Assembly: GCF_014268885.2 (NCBI RefSeq)
Contig: NZ_CP077095.1
Span: 1,001,001-1,065,000 of the forward strand
Origin: Pseudomonas xantholysinigenes
GTDB lineage: Bacteria > Pseudomonadota > Gammaproteobacteria > Pseudomonadales > Pseudomonadaceae
Length of the DNA stretch: 64,000 nucleotides
Direction: 5' to 3'
Below are positions 36,249-43,965 of the stretch, piece by piece. Both the position numbers and the translations under genes were made by a program. Below the pieces are notes generated by a model. The model saw only the letters and a program-made list of their open reading frames with translations, had not been told where the DNA came from and made no database searches. Position 1 is the first letter of the stretch. Each line of letters begins with the position of its first letter.

Positions 36249-36932
36249 ATGCGTATTCTTTTGGTTGAAGACAACCGCGATATCCTCGCCAACCTGGCCG
36301 ACTACCTCGGTATGAAGGGCTATACCGTCGATTGCGCCCAGGATGGCCTGTCCGGCCTGCACCTGGCCGCCACCGAGCACTACGACTTGATCGTGCTCGA
36401 CATCATGCTCCCCGGCATCGACGGCTACACGCTGTGCAAGCGCCTGCGCGAGGATGCCCGCCGCGACACGCCGGTGATCATGCTCACCGCCCGCGACCAG
36501 CTGGACGATCGTCTGCAGGGCTTCCGTTCCGGGGCCGACGATTACCTGCTCAAGCCGTTCGCGCTGTCGGAGCTGGCCGCCCGCATCGAAGCCGTGCTGC
36601 GTCGAGCCCAGGGCGGCGGGCGCCGCACGCTGCAGGTCGCCGACCTGAGCTACGACCTCGATACCCTGGAGGTCACCCGCCAGGGCCGCCTGCTCAAGCT
36701 CAACCCGGTCGGCCTGAAGCTGCTGGCCGTGCTGATGCAGAAAAGCCCGCACGTCCTGCGGCGCGAAGTGCTGGAGGAAGCCCTGTGGGGGGATGACTGC
36801 CCGGACAGCGACAGCCTGCGCAGCCATGTCCACCAGTTGCGCCAGGTGATCGACAAGCCGTTCGACAAACCCTTGCTGCATACCGTCCATGGCGTCGGCT
36901 ATCGCCTCGCCGAGGGTCGCGATGGAGTTTAA
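36249..36932 (+). CDS. colR: Response regulator ColR
   Basis: OmpR-family response regulator of the ColRS envelope-stress system, known in P. putida for root colonisation, phenol and Zn/Fe tolerance and membrane integrity. The 227-aa product has the acceptor Asp51 in LIVLDIMLPGIDG, the acidic pocket EDN at residues 7-9, Lys in FLLKPF-like YLLKPF, and a winged-helix DNA-binding domain with DSDSLRSHVHQLRQVIDKPF. The longer frame starts at 36195; ATG 36249 gives the usual N-terminus MRILLVEDN. colS overlaps it by 11 nt. Confidence 0.95.
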   Translation: MRILLVEDNRDILANLADYLGMKGYTVDCAQDGLSGLHLAATEHYDLIVLDIMLPGIDGYTLCKRLREDARRDTPVIMLTARDQLDDRLQGFRSGADDYLLKPFALSELAARIEAVLRRAQGGGRRTLQVADLSYDLDTLEVTRQGRLLKLNPVGLKLLAVLMQKSPHVLRREVLEEALWGDDCPDSDSLRSHVHQLRQVIDKPFDKPLLHTVHGVGYRLAEGRDGV

Positions 36933-38250
36933 GCAAAGTCTTGCCCAGCGCATCATCATCGCCTTTGCGCTGATGAGCGCGCTGGTTGCCGGGGCCTTCG
37001 CCTTCGGCATCGTCGCCACCGTGCACCTGGTCGAGGAACGCCTGATCTCATCGGTGCTTGGCGGCGATCTGCAACGCCTGCTGCGCATGGACAGCGTCAG
37101 CGACTGGAGCCACCGGCCACGTCCTGACCAGTTGTTCTATTTCAGTGGCGGGCGCGACGATTTCGAGTTGCCCAAGGACCTGCGCCACTTGGATGTTGGG
37201 TTCCACGAGGTGTTTCGCGACCAGCTGTCGTATCACGCCATGGTCGAGATCGTCGACGGGCGGCGCTATGTGCTGCTGCAGGACCAGAGCGATTTCGAGG
37301 AGCGCGAGCGGCTGTTGTTCGCCGTGGTGGTGGTGGGCTTCGTGCTCAGCTTGGCCTTGGCAGTGATCCTTGGCTGGCTGCTGGCGCGGCGGGTGATGGC
37401 GCCGGTGATCCGCCTGGCGCGCCAGGTGCGTCATCGCGACCAATTGCTGGGCCTGGCGCCGCCCTTGGCGCCGGATTACGCCGCGGACGAGGTCGGCCAG
37501 TTGGCGCTGGCCTTCGATGACACTTTGGGGCGCCTGCGTGACGCCCTGACCCGGGAGCGCCTGTTCACCAGCGACGTCAGCCACGAACTGCGCACGCCAT
37601 TGATGGTGCTGGCCACTTCGTGCGAGCTGTTGATGGAAAACCCCACCCTCGAAAGCCGCGCGCGCAGCCAGGTCGAACGCATCGCCCGGGCGACCGAAGA
37701 GATGCGCGAGCTGGTCAAGACCTTCCTGATGCTGGCGCGGGCCCAGCGCGACGAGGGCGCGGTGGCCTCGCGGGCAACCTTGCGCGAGGTCGGGGACGAC
37801 CTGATCGGCGTCTGGCGCGACACCATCGAGCAGAAGGGCCTGGCGCTTTACTACGAGGGGCGGGCGAGTGCCAGCCCGGTGCTGTACAACGCCACCTTCC
37901 TGCAATCAGTGATGGGCAATCTGCTGCGCAACGCTGCCCACTACACCGACGGCGGCTACATCCGCCTGTGTCTTGAGGCTGATGGTTTCAGTGTCGAGGA
38001 CAGCGGTGTGGGGATCCCGGAGGAGCAGCGCGAGGCGATGTTCCGGCCATTCGTGCGCGGTGACGAGCGCCGTGGCGAGGGCCTGGGGCTTGGCCTGTCG
38101 CTGGTGCAGCGGATATGTGACGACCAGGGATGGCGGGTGACCCTCACCGCGACATTGCCCCATGGCTGCCGCTTCCAGGTCGACCTGAGCCAGGGCACCC
38201 CCGTGGTGCAGGACAGTGAAGGCCGCGACGGTTTATTGGATCCGGGTTAA
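36922..38250 (+). CDS. colS: Sensor histidine kinase ColS (Zn/Fe-responsive)
   Basis: Inner-membrane kinase partner of ColR, 442 aa. Two membrane segments (residues ~10-32 and ~133-155) flank a short periplasmic sensor. In the family, Zn2+ or Fe3+ is sensed there through acidic and His residues; His35, Glu38, Glu96, His105 and the ExxE pair Glu126/Glu129 are all present at the positions I recall for P. putida ColS, which supports ATG 36922 over the upstream frame. A HAMP-like linker precedes the phospho-His221 (SDVSHELRTPLMV), then an ATPase domain with NLLRNAAHYTDGG, DSGVGIP and GEGLGLGLSLV. It overlaps colR. Confidence 0.93.
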   Translation: MEFKQSLAQRIIIAFALMSALVAGAFAFGIVATVHLVEERLISSVLGGDLQRLLRMDSVSDWSHRPRPDQLFYFSGGRDDFELPKDLRHLDVGFHEVFRDQLSYHAMVEIVDGRRYVLLQDQSDFEERERLLFAVVVVGFVLSLALAVILGWLLARRVMAPVIRLARQVRHRDQLLGLAPPLAPDYAADEVGQLALAFDDTLGRLRDALTRERLFTSDVSHELRTPLMVLATSCELLMENPTLESRARSQVERIARATEEMRELVKTFLMLARAQRDEGAVASRATLREVGDDLIGVWRDTIEQKGLALYYEGRASASPVLYNATFLQSVMGNLLRNAAHYTDGGYIRLCLEADGFSVEDSGVGIPEEQREAMFRPFVRGDERRGEGLGLGLSLVQRICDDQGWRVTLTATLPHGCRFQVDLSQGTPVVQDSEGRDGLLDPG

Positions 38251-38275
38251 CGTTCGGTAACATCTGCAGTCGGTT

Positions 38276-38291
38276 CTGACAGATTTTTCAC
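38276..38291 (+). promoter_or_regulatory. Candidate ColR box upstream of the warA-like operon
   Basis: CTGACAGATTTTTCAC, 67 nt before the methyltransferase ATG. It fits the recalled P. putida ColR consensus with one mismatch and matches the PAP2-side box at 13 of 16 positions. Confidence 0.65.
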
Positions 38292-38357
38292 ATCGACATG
38301 ACCTGACGCCAACGCTTGCCTGCATAAGGTGAGCGCACTGGAGTCAGGAGATGTCCA

Positions 38358-39038
38358 ATGCGTAGCCCCATCAAACTTGCGTTCTCGGAGAAATACGACC
38401 GGGACCATGCCCGTGAGTATTTCCTCAAGCACCAGGATGGCCTGGCCCGTCGCCTTTCCCATCAGCGCGACGAGCAACTGGCCCGACGTGCTCTGGCGCT
38501 GGCCGGTGAGCCGGGCTTGGTGCTTGACTTGCCCTGCGGCGCCGGGCGTTTCTGGCCGTTGTTGGCGGAAAAGGCCAACCGGGTCATCATCGGTGCGGAC
38601 AATTCCGCCGCGATGATCGAGACAGCTTGTGCGGCACAACCGCCAGAGGTGGTGGCGCGGGTACGCCCTTTGCAGACATCTGCCTTCGCCATCGACCTGC
38701 CGGACAATGCGGTGGACAGTATTTTCTGCATGCGGCTGTTCCATCACATTGGCGATCCGGCCCATCGTCGGGCGATTCTTTCAGAGTTTCAACGGGTTAG
38801 CCGTGATAGCGTGATCATCTCGCTGTGGGTGGATGGCAACTTCAAGGCTTGGCGACGCCGCAAGCTGGAGACGCGCCGCAGTGCTCGGGCAGCGCAAGAT
38901 CACTACCAGAATCGGTTTGTGTTACCAGCGGCTACAGTTGAAGAGGAATTTTCCTCAGCCGGCTTCAGAATTCAGGAACGTCTCGACTTCCTGCCGTTCT
39001 ATGCCATGTGGCGAGTGTACGTATTGCGCAAGGGGTAG
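38358..39038 (+). CDS. warA: SAM-dependent methyltransferase, WarA-like (ColR regulon)
   Basis: A 226-aa class I methyltransferase. Motif I is LVLDLPCGAGRFWPLLA with the acidic residue at the end of the next strand in IIGADNSAAMI; the post-motif SAFAIDLPDNAVDSIFCMRLFHHI completes the SAM fold. Directly after colRS, this gene and the next kinase correspond to the pair named WarA/WarB in P. aeruginosa, linked to LPS modification; the transfer of that name is by context and family. A CAGGAG lies eight bases before ATG 38358. The DNA of this operon is slightly less GC-rich than its neighbours. Confidence 0.8.
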   Translation: MRSPIKLAFSEKYDRDHAREYFLKHQDGLARRLSHQRDEQLARRALALAGEPGLVLDLPCGAGRFWPLLAEKANRVIIGADNSAAMIETACAAQPPEVVARVRPLQTSAFAIDLPDNAVDSIFCMRLFHHIGDPAHRRAILSEFQRVSRDSVIISLWVDGNFKAWRRRKLETRRSARAAQDHYQNRFVLPAATVEEEFSSAGFRIQERLDFLPFYAMWRVYVLRKG

Positions 39039-39044
39039 ACATTG

Positions 39045-39746
39045 ATGGCGGTAGCCGAAAAACAAGCTGGGCAGTTCGCTTACTACTGGCAGCAACAGGG
39101 TGAATGGGTTGAGGAACCCAACCAGCGGCGCGGTGGTGAGAGTGGCGTGCAGCGCTTGAGCGACGGGCAGGGGCATTTGCTGTATGCCAAGCGCCAGGTC
39201 GGGCATATCTATCGCAGCCTGCTGCATCCATTTGGCCGGCCCACGGTGTTGCGTGAGCTTGATGCGTTGCACAGCTTCGAGCAGTTGGGCGTGCGCGTGC
39301 CGCGTATTGTCTATGCGGGGGCCGAGCGGGATGCCGACCATCAATGGCGTGCCTTGTTGGTCAGCGAGGCGCTCGAGGGGTTTGTCGATCTGGATACCTG
39401 GCATGCCGAGGGGGCCCGCGATCGTTATCCGCAGGTGGTGCACGAGCGGATGCTCAAGGACCTGGCGGACAACCTGGCGCGCATGCACCTGGGGCACTGG
39501 CAGCATGGTTGCCTGTACGGCAAGCACGTGTTCGTCAAGGTGATCGGCGAGGGTGAGCAGGCGCGGGTCGAGGTGGCCTTGCTGGACCTGGAGAAGTGCC
39601 GGCGACGGATCAGTTGCCAACGGGCGGCGTACAACGATCTGCGTCAGTTGCGGCGCCACTCGTCGATGAGTGATGCGCAATGGCAGACGTTGCTCTACTT
39701 TTACCAGATGGCGTTTGGCAGCGCTGTCAAAGGGTTAGAGCAATGA
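39045..39746 (+). CDS. inaA: InaA/lipopolysaccharide kinase-family protein (WarB-like)
   Basis: A 233-aa protein of the InaA/WaaP-type protein-kinase fold. The central HRD-like catalytic loop appears as NLARMHLGHWQHGCLYGKHVFVKV and the DFG-like metal-binding motif as ALLDLEKCRRR, as in LPS core heptose kinases. It is probably a cytoplasmic kinase acting on an LPS core precursor, working with the methyltransferase 6 nt upstream. The ORF can start at TTG 39042; ATG 39045 is preferred. Its stop overlaps the ATG of the small downstream gene. Confidence 0.82.
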   Translation: MAVAEKQAGQFAYYWQQQGEWVEEPNQRRGGESGVQRLSDGQGHLLYAKRQVGHIYRSLLHPFGRPTVLRELDALHSFEQLGVRVPRIVYAGAERDADHQWRALLVSEALEGFVDLDTWHAEGARDRYPQVVHERMLKDLADNLARMHLGHWQHGCLYGKHVFVKVIGEGEQARVEVALLDLEKCRRRISCQRAAYNDLRQLRRHSSMSDAQWQTLLYFYQMAFGSAVKGLEQ

Positions 39747-39973
39747 AACTAGAAATAGCTCGAGCTTTGTTCCTGGTTGCGGCGTTGGCGGTGACTACCG
39801 CGGCGGCGGCGGCTTGGGAGCAGCCGCGGCCTACGGTGTTCAGCAAGGCTGAGGTCGGTGGGTTGTGTCCGCTGCCGCGGGTGGCCAAGGTCGAGCAGGC
39901 GCAGGCTCAGCCGGATCATGATTTGTTGCTGTTTCTGTTTGGGATGAGGCAGGGGTTACGGCCGTTTGGCTAA
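39743..39973 (+). CDS. Small exported protein in the warA-inaA operon
   Basis: A 76-aa protein whose ATG overlaps the kinase stop (ATGA), so it is translationally coupled and almost certainly real. It has a signal-peptide-like N-terminus (MKLEIARALFLVAALAVTTA, then AAAAWEQ) and a short mature part with one Cys (GGLCPLPRVAKVEQ) and a hydrophobic LLLFLFGMRQG patch. I do not recognise the family. Its place at the end of a ColR-controlled LPS operon suggests an envelope role; a lipobox was looked for and is not convincing. Confidence 0.75.
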   Translation: MKLEIARALFLVAALAVTTAAAAAWEQPRPTVFSKAEVGGLCPLPRVAKVEQAQAQPDHDLLLFLFGMRQGLRPFG

Positions 39974-40034
39974 ATGCTGGCTGGCGCCAGGGGCTTTAGG
40001 AAGTTCCTGGCGTTTTGGTTTTAGCGAATATGCG

Positions 40035-40074
40035 TTGTTTGGTTGTTTGGTTGTTTGGTTGTTTGGTTGTTTGG
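40035..40074 (+). repeat. Microsatellite, five perfect TTGTTTGG units
   Basis: Five exact tandem copies of an 8-base unit, in the gene-free stretch after the small exported gene. Copy number likely varies between strains. Confidence 0.95.
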
Positions 40075-40114
40075 TTAGTTGTAGGTTTTGGTTTTTTTAT
40101 GTGCATTCATTTTT

Positions 40115-40374
40115 GATGTCGACGCATAGTCACCTTTCCGCCCTTACGGCGGGTAACTTTTTGAAGGATCAAAAAGTCACCAAAAAATCCTCGCTCCATT
40201 CATCCGGCCCTCCGCTACGCTCCGGGATCCCTCACTCCAGCCTTGCTCCCGGGAGGACCGCGCTGTAGGGCCCATCCTGGGCCCCAGCGCTTGACGGGCA
40301 TCCATGCCCGTCACCTCCCTCCGCAAGGCCTGCGTTCGGCCTCCTGAAGTCGCGAAGTTAGGGGCGGCGCCTGC
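40115..40374 (+). repeat. Structured repeat, copy 1 (inverted with copy 2)
   Basis: About 260 nt that align, in reverse complement, with 40608-40863 at roughly three quarters identity. It contains three hairpins: ACTTTTTGA/TCAAAAAGT (40156-40177), GGGCCCA/TGGGCCC (40268-40284) and GACGGGCAT/ATGCCCGTC (40293-40312). The first two differ in sequence from copy 2 but still pair. Open frames across it are fortuitous. Confidence 0.85.
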
Positions 40375-40413
40375 ACTGGCGCAGCTGTCGCTAGTTGCAT
40401 GTCTGCGATCTCC

Positions 40414-40508
40414 AGGGCCCTTTCGCGGGTAAACCCGCTCCCACAGGAAAGTGGTGGAGGTTGAAGTATGCATAACCCTGTGGGAGCGGGTTTACCCGCG
40501 AAAGGGCC
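40414..40508. repeat. REP pair, GTTTACCC class
   Basis: GGCCCTTTCGCGGGTAAACC and its complement form the arms, between the two structured repeats. The pair extends further than the others through the outer GGGCCCTTT. Confidence 0.92.
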
Positions 40509-40554
40509 GGAGCAGTCAATATTTAAATAACTGCCAGAAATCAATTTAAAACTT

Positions 40555-40590
40555 CTGCTCTTGCTCTTGCTCTTGCTCTTGCTCTTGCTT
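40555..40590 (+). repeat. Microsatellite, TTGCTC hexamers
   Basis: Four perfect TTGCTC units (40561-40584) flanked by one imperfect unit on each side (CTGCTC, TTGCTT). It directly precedes structured repeat copy 2. Confidence 0.93.
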
Positions 40591-40607
40591 CTAAGCGCGC
40601 GATAGTT

Positions 40608-40863
40608 CAGGCGCCGCCAATTGCGACTTCAGGAGGCCGAGCGGAGTTCTTGCGAAGGGAGGTGACGGGCATGGATGCCCGTCAAGCGCTGCGCCCCAGG
40701 ATGGGGCGTTCAGCGCGGTCCTCCCGGGAGCAAGAACGGAGCGAGGGGACCCCGGAGCGCAGCGCAGGGGCCGGATGAATGGAGCGAGCGGTTTTTGCCT
40801 ACTTTTGCCCGCGTGCAAAAGTAGGTCGCCGTAAGGGCGAAAAGATGACTAAATGTCGACATC
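40608..40863 (-). repeat. Structured repeat, copy 2 (inverted with copy 1)
   Basis: Reverse-complement partner of 40115-40374. Hairpins: CCTACTTTTGC/GCAAAAGTAGG (40798-40825), CGCCCCA/TGGGGCG (40692-40708) and the invariant GACGGGCAT/ATGCCCGTC (40664-40683). The remainder of the 943-nt gap (39974-40916) outside the repeats, REP and microsatellites shows nothing I can assign. Confidence 0.85.
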
Positions 40864-40916
40864 ATCTACGAATGCACGTAAAGAGATCAAAACCCACGCT
40901 ATAAAACCCGAACCCA

Positions 40917-43900
40917 CTACCCCTCAACCCGTCCCCCCTGATGCGCCAAAACCGTATAAATGCAGGGCAACACAAACAACGTAAACAGCGTCCCAATCGA
41001 CATCCCGGTAGCAATCACCGTCCCGATATCGAACCGACTCACAGCCCCCGCTCCGCTAGCCAGAATCAGGGGCACCATGCCAAACACCATGGCCGCCGTG
41101 GTCATCAGCACCGGCCGCAAACGAATTGCCGCCGCTTCCTCGATCGCCTCGCGCACCCCAAGCCCCTTCTCCTCTCGCAGCTGGTTGGCAAATTCGACAA
41201 TCAGAATCCCATGCTTGGTGATCAGCCCGATCAAGGTCACCAACCCCACCTGGGTATAGATATTCATGCTCGAAACCCCCAGGAACAAAGGCACCAGCGC
41301 CCCGCAGATGGACAGCGGCACGGTCACCAGAATCACCAGCGGATCACGGAAACTCTCGAATTGCGCCGCCAGCACCAGGAAGATGATCGCCAGCGCCAGG
41401 CCAAAGGTCACCCACAGCGCGCTGCCTTCCTGGACGAACTGCCGCGCCGCCCCGGCATAGTCCACCGAAAAGCCCTCCGGCGCTTCCTCGCGGGTGATGG
41501 CGCGCACGGTCTCCAGCGCCTCGCCGATGCTGACCATCGGCACCCCCTGGATAATCGCCGAGTTGAGCTGCTGGAACTGGTTGAGCTGGCGCGGCCTGGC
41601 GCGGTCGCTGAGGCTGATCAGGGTCGACAGCGGCAGTAGCTGGCCCTGGTCGTTCTTCACGTAGTAGTTGTTCAGCCAACCAGGGCTGGCGCGATAAGGC
41701 CGCTCAACCTGGGCAATCACCTTGTAGCTGCGCCCCTCGAGGGTGAAACGGTTGATCTCGCCCTCGCCCAGCAGGGTCGCCAGGGTGCCACCCAGGGTGT
41801 CCATCGACACGCCCATCTGCGCGGCCTTGGCGCGGTCGATGTCGACCACCACCTCAGGCTTGTCGAAGGCCAGGTCGATATCGAGGAAGGCGAACTTGCC
41901 CGAGGCCTGGGCACGCTCCTTGACCCGTTGGGCCACTTCCAGCAGGGCCGGGTAGTCGCCGGCGGTGTTGATCACGAACTGGAAGGGCAGGCCCTCACCG
42001 GTGCCTGGCAGCGAGGGCAGGTTGAAACCAAAGATCTGCAGGCCGCCGATCTGCTCAAGCTCGGCCTGCACCAGCGGTAGCAACTGCATCTGGGTACGCT
42101 GGCGTTCGTTCCACGGCTTGAGCAGGAAACCGCCAATGCCGCTCTGCACGCCATTGAAACCGTTGATCTGGAATGACGAGTAATACTCGGGAAAGCGCTT
42201 GAACAGCGGGGTGAACTGGTCGGTATAGGCATTGAGGTAATCCAGGTTGGCGGTCTGCGGTGAACTGCTCATCATGAAGATCACCCCCTGGTCCTCGTCC
42301 GGCGCCAGCTCGTTGCGGGTGAACATCAACAACACCGGGATCAGGCACAGGATCAGTACGGCGAACACCAGCACCACCGGGCGGCTTTCGAGGGTGCCGT
42401 GCAACAGGCGCTGGTAGCGCACCTTCAGGCCGTCGAAGATCAGGTCCAGGCGATGGGCCAGGCCGCTGGGGTTCTGTTGGTGACGCAGCAGCAGGGCGCA
42501 CATCATCGGCGACAAGGTCAGGGCAACCACGCCGGAGATCACCACCGCGCCGGCCAGGGTCAGGGCGAACTCCTTGAACAGCGCGCCGGTCAGCCCGGTA
42601 AGGAAACCGATCGGCGCGTACACCGCCGCCAGGGTGATGGTCATCGACACCACCGGCACCGCGATCTCCCGGGCGCCTTCCAGGGCCGCCTGCAGCGGTG
42701 TCTTGCCCTCCTCGATGTGGCGGTGGATGTTCTCCACCACGACGATGGCGTCGTCCACCACCAGGCCGATGGCCAGTACCATCGCCAGCAACGTCAGCAG
42801 GTTCAGCGAGTAGCCCATCAGTTGCATGAAAAACAGCACGCCGATCATCGACAGCGGGATGGTTACCACCGGGATCAGCACCGAACGCAGGGCGCCGAGG
42901 AACAGGAACACCACGACGATGACGATCAGCACCGCCTCGCCGAGGGTCTTGATCACCTCATCGATGGACGCCTGGATGAACAGCGTGGCGTCGTAGGCGA
43001 TCGACACCTTGAGGTTCGACGGCAGTTCCTCCTCCAGTTGCGGCATGAGCCGGCGCACTTCCTTGATCACCTCCAGCGGGTTGGCCGCCGGTGTGGCCTT
43101 GATGCCGATGTATACCGATGGCGTGCCGTCGAAGGAACTGACCGTGTCGTAGTTCTCCGCGCCCATCTCCACCCGCGCCACATCGCCGAGCAGCACCCGG
43201 GTGTCGCCAGCGGTCTTGACCGGCAGCGCGGCGAAGGCCTCGGCGGACTTCAGCTCGGTGGTGGCATTGATGCTGGTGACCACATACTCGCCTTTGACCT
43301 CGCCGGCGGCGGAGAGAAAGTTGTAGCGGCGCACGGCATTGCTCACGTCCACCGCCGACAGGCCGAAGCCGGCCAGTTTCACCGGGTCGATCCAGATGCG
43401 CATGGCAAACACCTGGTTGCCGAGGATCTCGGCCTCGGCCATGCCCGGCAAGGTGGCCAGCTTGGGCTGGATCACCCGCGACAGGTAGTCGGTGATCTGT
43501 GGGTTGCTCATCTCGTTACTGAAGAAACTCAGGTACATCAGCGCCGAAGCATCGGCCGCTTCCTTGCTCAGCACCGGGTCCTCGGCGTCCTGGGGCAGCT
43601 TGTTGCGTACTTCGTTGGCCTTGGCCAGCAGTTGGGTGAACAAGCGGTCGCTGTCGGCGCCGATGCGCGCGTAGACCGAGATGATCGAGAAGTTCTGCCG
43701 GCTCACCGAGGTCATGTAGTCGATGCCGTCGGCGCTGGCCAGGCTCTGTTGCAGCGGCTGGGTGATGTAGCCCTGGATGGTCTCGGCGTTGGCCCCGGGG
43801 TAGGCGGTGGTCACCGTGATCAGGGCGTTTTCCATCTGCGGGTACTGGCGAATCTGCAGCTTGCTCCAGGACTGCAGCCCCAGCAGCAGGATCAGCAGGC

Positions 43901-43952
43901 TGACCACGCTGGCCAGCACCGGGCGACGGATGAACGGGTCGGTGAATGCCAT
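40917..43952 (-). CDS. mexW: RND multidrug efflux transporter, MexW-like
   Basis: Inner-membrane proton-driven RND pump subunit, 1011 aa, with 12 membrane segments and two large periplasmic loops in the usual two-fold arrangement. The TM4 proton-relay acids are visible in AIGLVVDDAIVVVEN, and GVIFMMSSSPQ, PVLASVVSLLILLLGLQSW and FNISIVYARIGAD-like FSIISVYARIGAD fit the HAE1/AcrB clade. The paired adaptor gene and the context (after colRS and inaA) match MexVW of P. aeruginosa, which uses OprM; no outer-membrane channel gene is adjacent here. The ATG is 13 nt after the adaptor gene. Confidence 0.88.
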   Translation of the reverse strand: MAFTDPFIRRPVLASVVSLLILLLGLQSWSKLQIRQYPQMENALITVTTAYPGANAETIQGYITQPLQQSLASADGIDYMTSVSRQNFSIISVYARIGADSDRLFTQLLAKANEVRNKLPQDAEDPVLSKEAADASALMYLSFFSNEMSNPQITDYLSRVIQPKLATLPGMAEAEILGNQVFAMRIWIDPVKLAGFGLSAVDVSNAVRRYNFLSAAGEVKGEYVVTSINATTELKSAEAFAALPVKTAGDTRVLLGDVARVEMGAENYDTVSSFDGTPSVYIGIKATPAANPLEVIKEVRRLMPQLEEELPSNLKVSIAYDATLFIQASIDEVIKTLGEAVLIVIVVVFLFLGALRSVLIPVVTIPLSMIGVLFFMQLMGYSLNLLTLLAMVLAIGLVVDDAIVVVENIHRHIEEGKTPLQAALEGAREIAVPVVSMTITLAAVYAPIGFLTGLTGALFKEFALTLAGAVVISGVVALTLSPMMCALLLRHQQNPSGLAHRLDLIFDGLKVRYQRLLHGTLESRPVVLVFAVLILCLIPVLLMFTRNELAPDEDQGVIFMMSSSPQTANLDYLNAYTDQFTPLFKRFPEYYSSFQINGFNGVQSGIGGFLLKPWNERQRTQMQLLPLVQAELEQIGGLQIFGFNLPSLPGTGEGLPFQFVINTAGDYPALLEVAQRVKERAQASGKFAFLDIDLAFDKPEVVVDIDRAKAAQMGVSMDTLGGTLATLLGEGEINRFTLEGRSYKVIAQVERPYRASPGWLNNYYVKNDQGQLLPLSTLISLSDRARPRQLNQFQQLNSAIIQGVPMVSIGEALETVRAITREEAPEGFSVDYAGAARQFVQEGSALWVTFGLALAIIFLVLAAQFESFRDPLVILVTVPLSICGALVPLFLGVSSMNIYTQVGLVTLIGLITKHGILIVEFANQLREEKGLGVREAIEEAAAIRLRPVLMTTAAMVFGMVPLILASGAGAVSRFDIGTVIATGMSIGTLFTLFVLPCIYTVLAHQGGRVEG

Positions 43953-43965
43953 GCCAGCCTCCCGT

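Noticed and set aside
40177-40818. Small open frames in the gene-free stretch near 40.2-40.8 kb
   Set aside because: They run across the structured repeats and show no consistent frame between the two copies.
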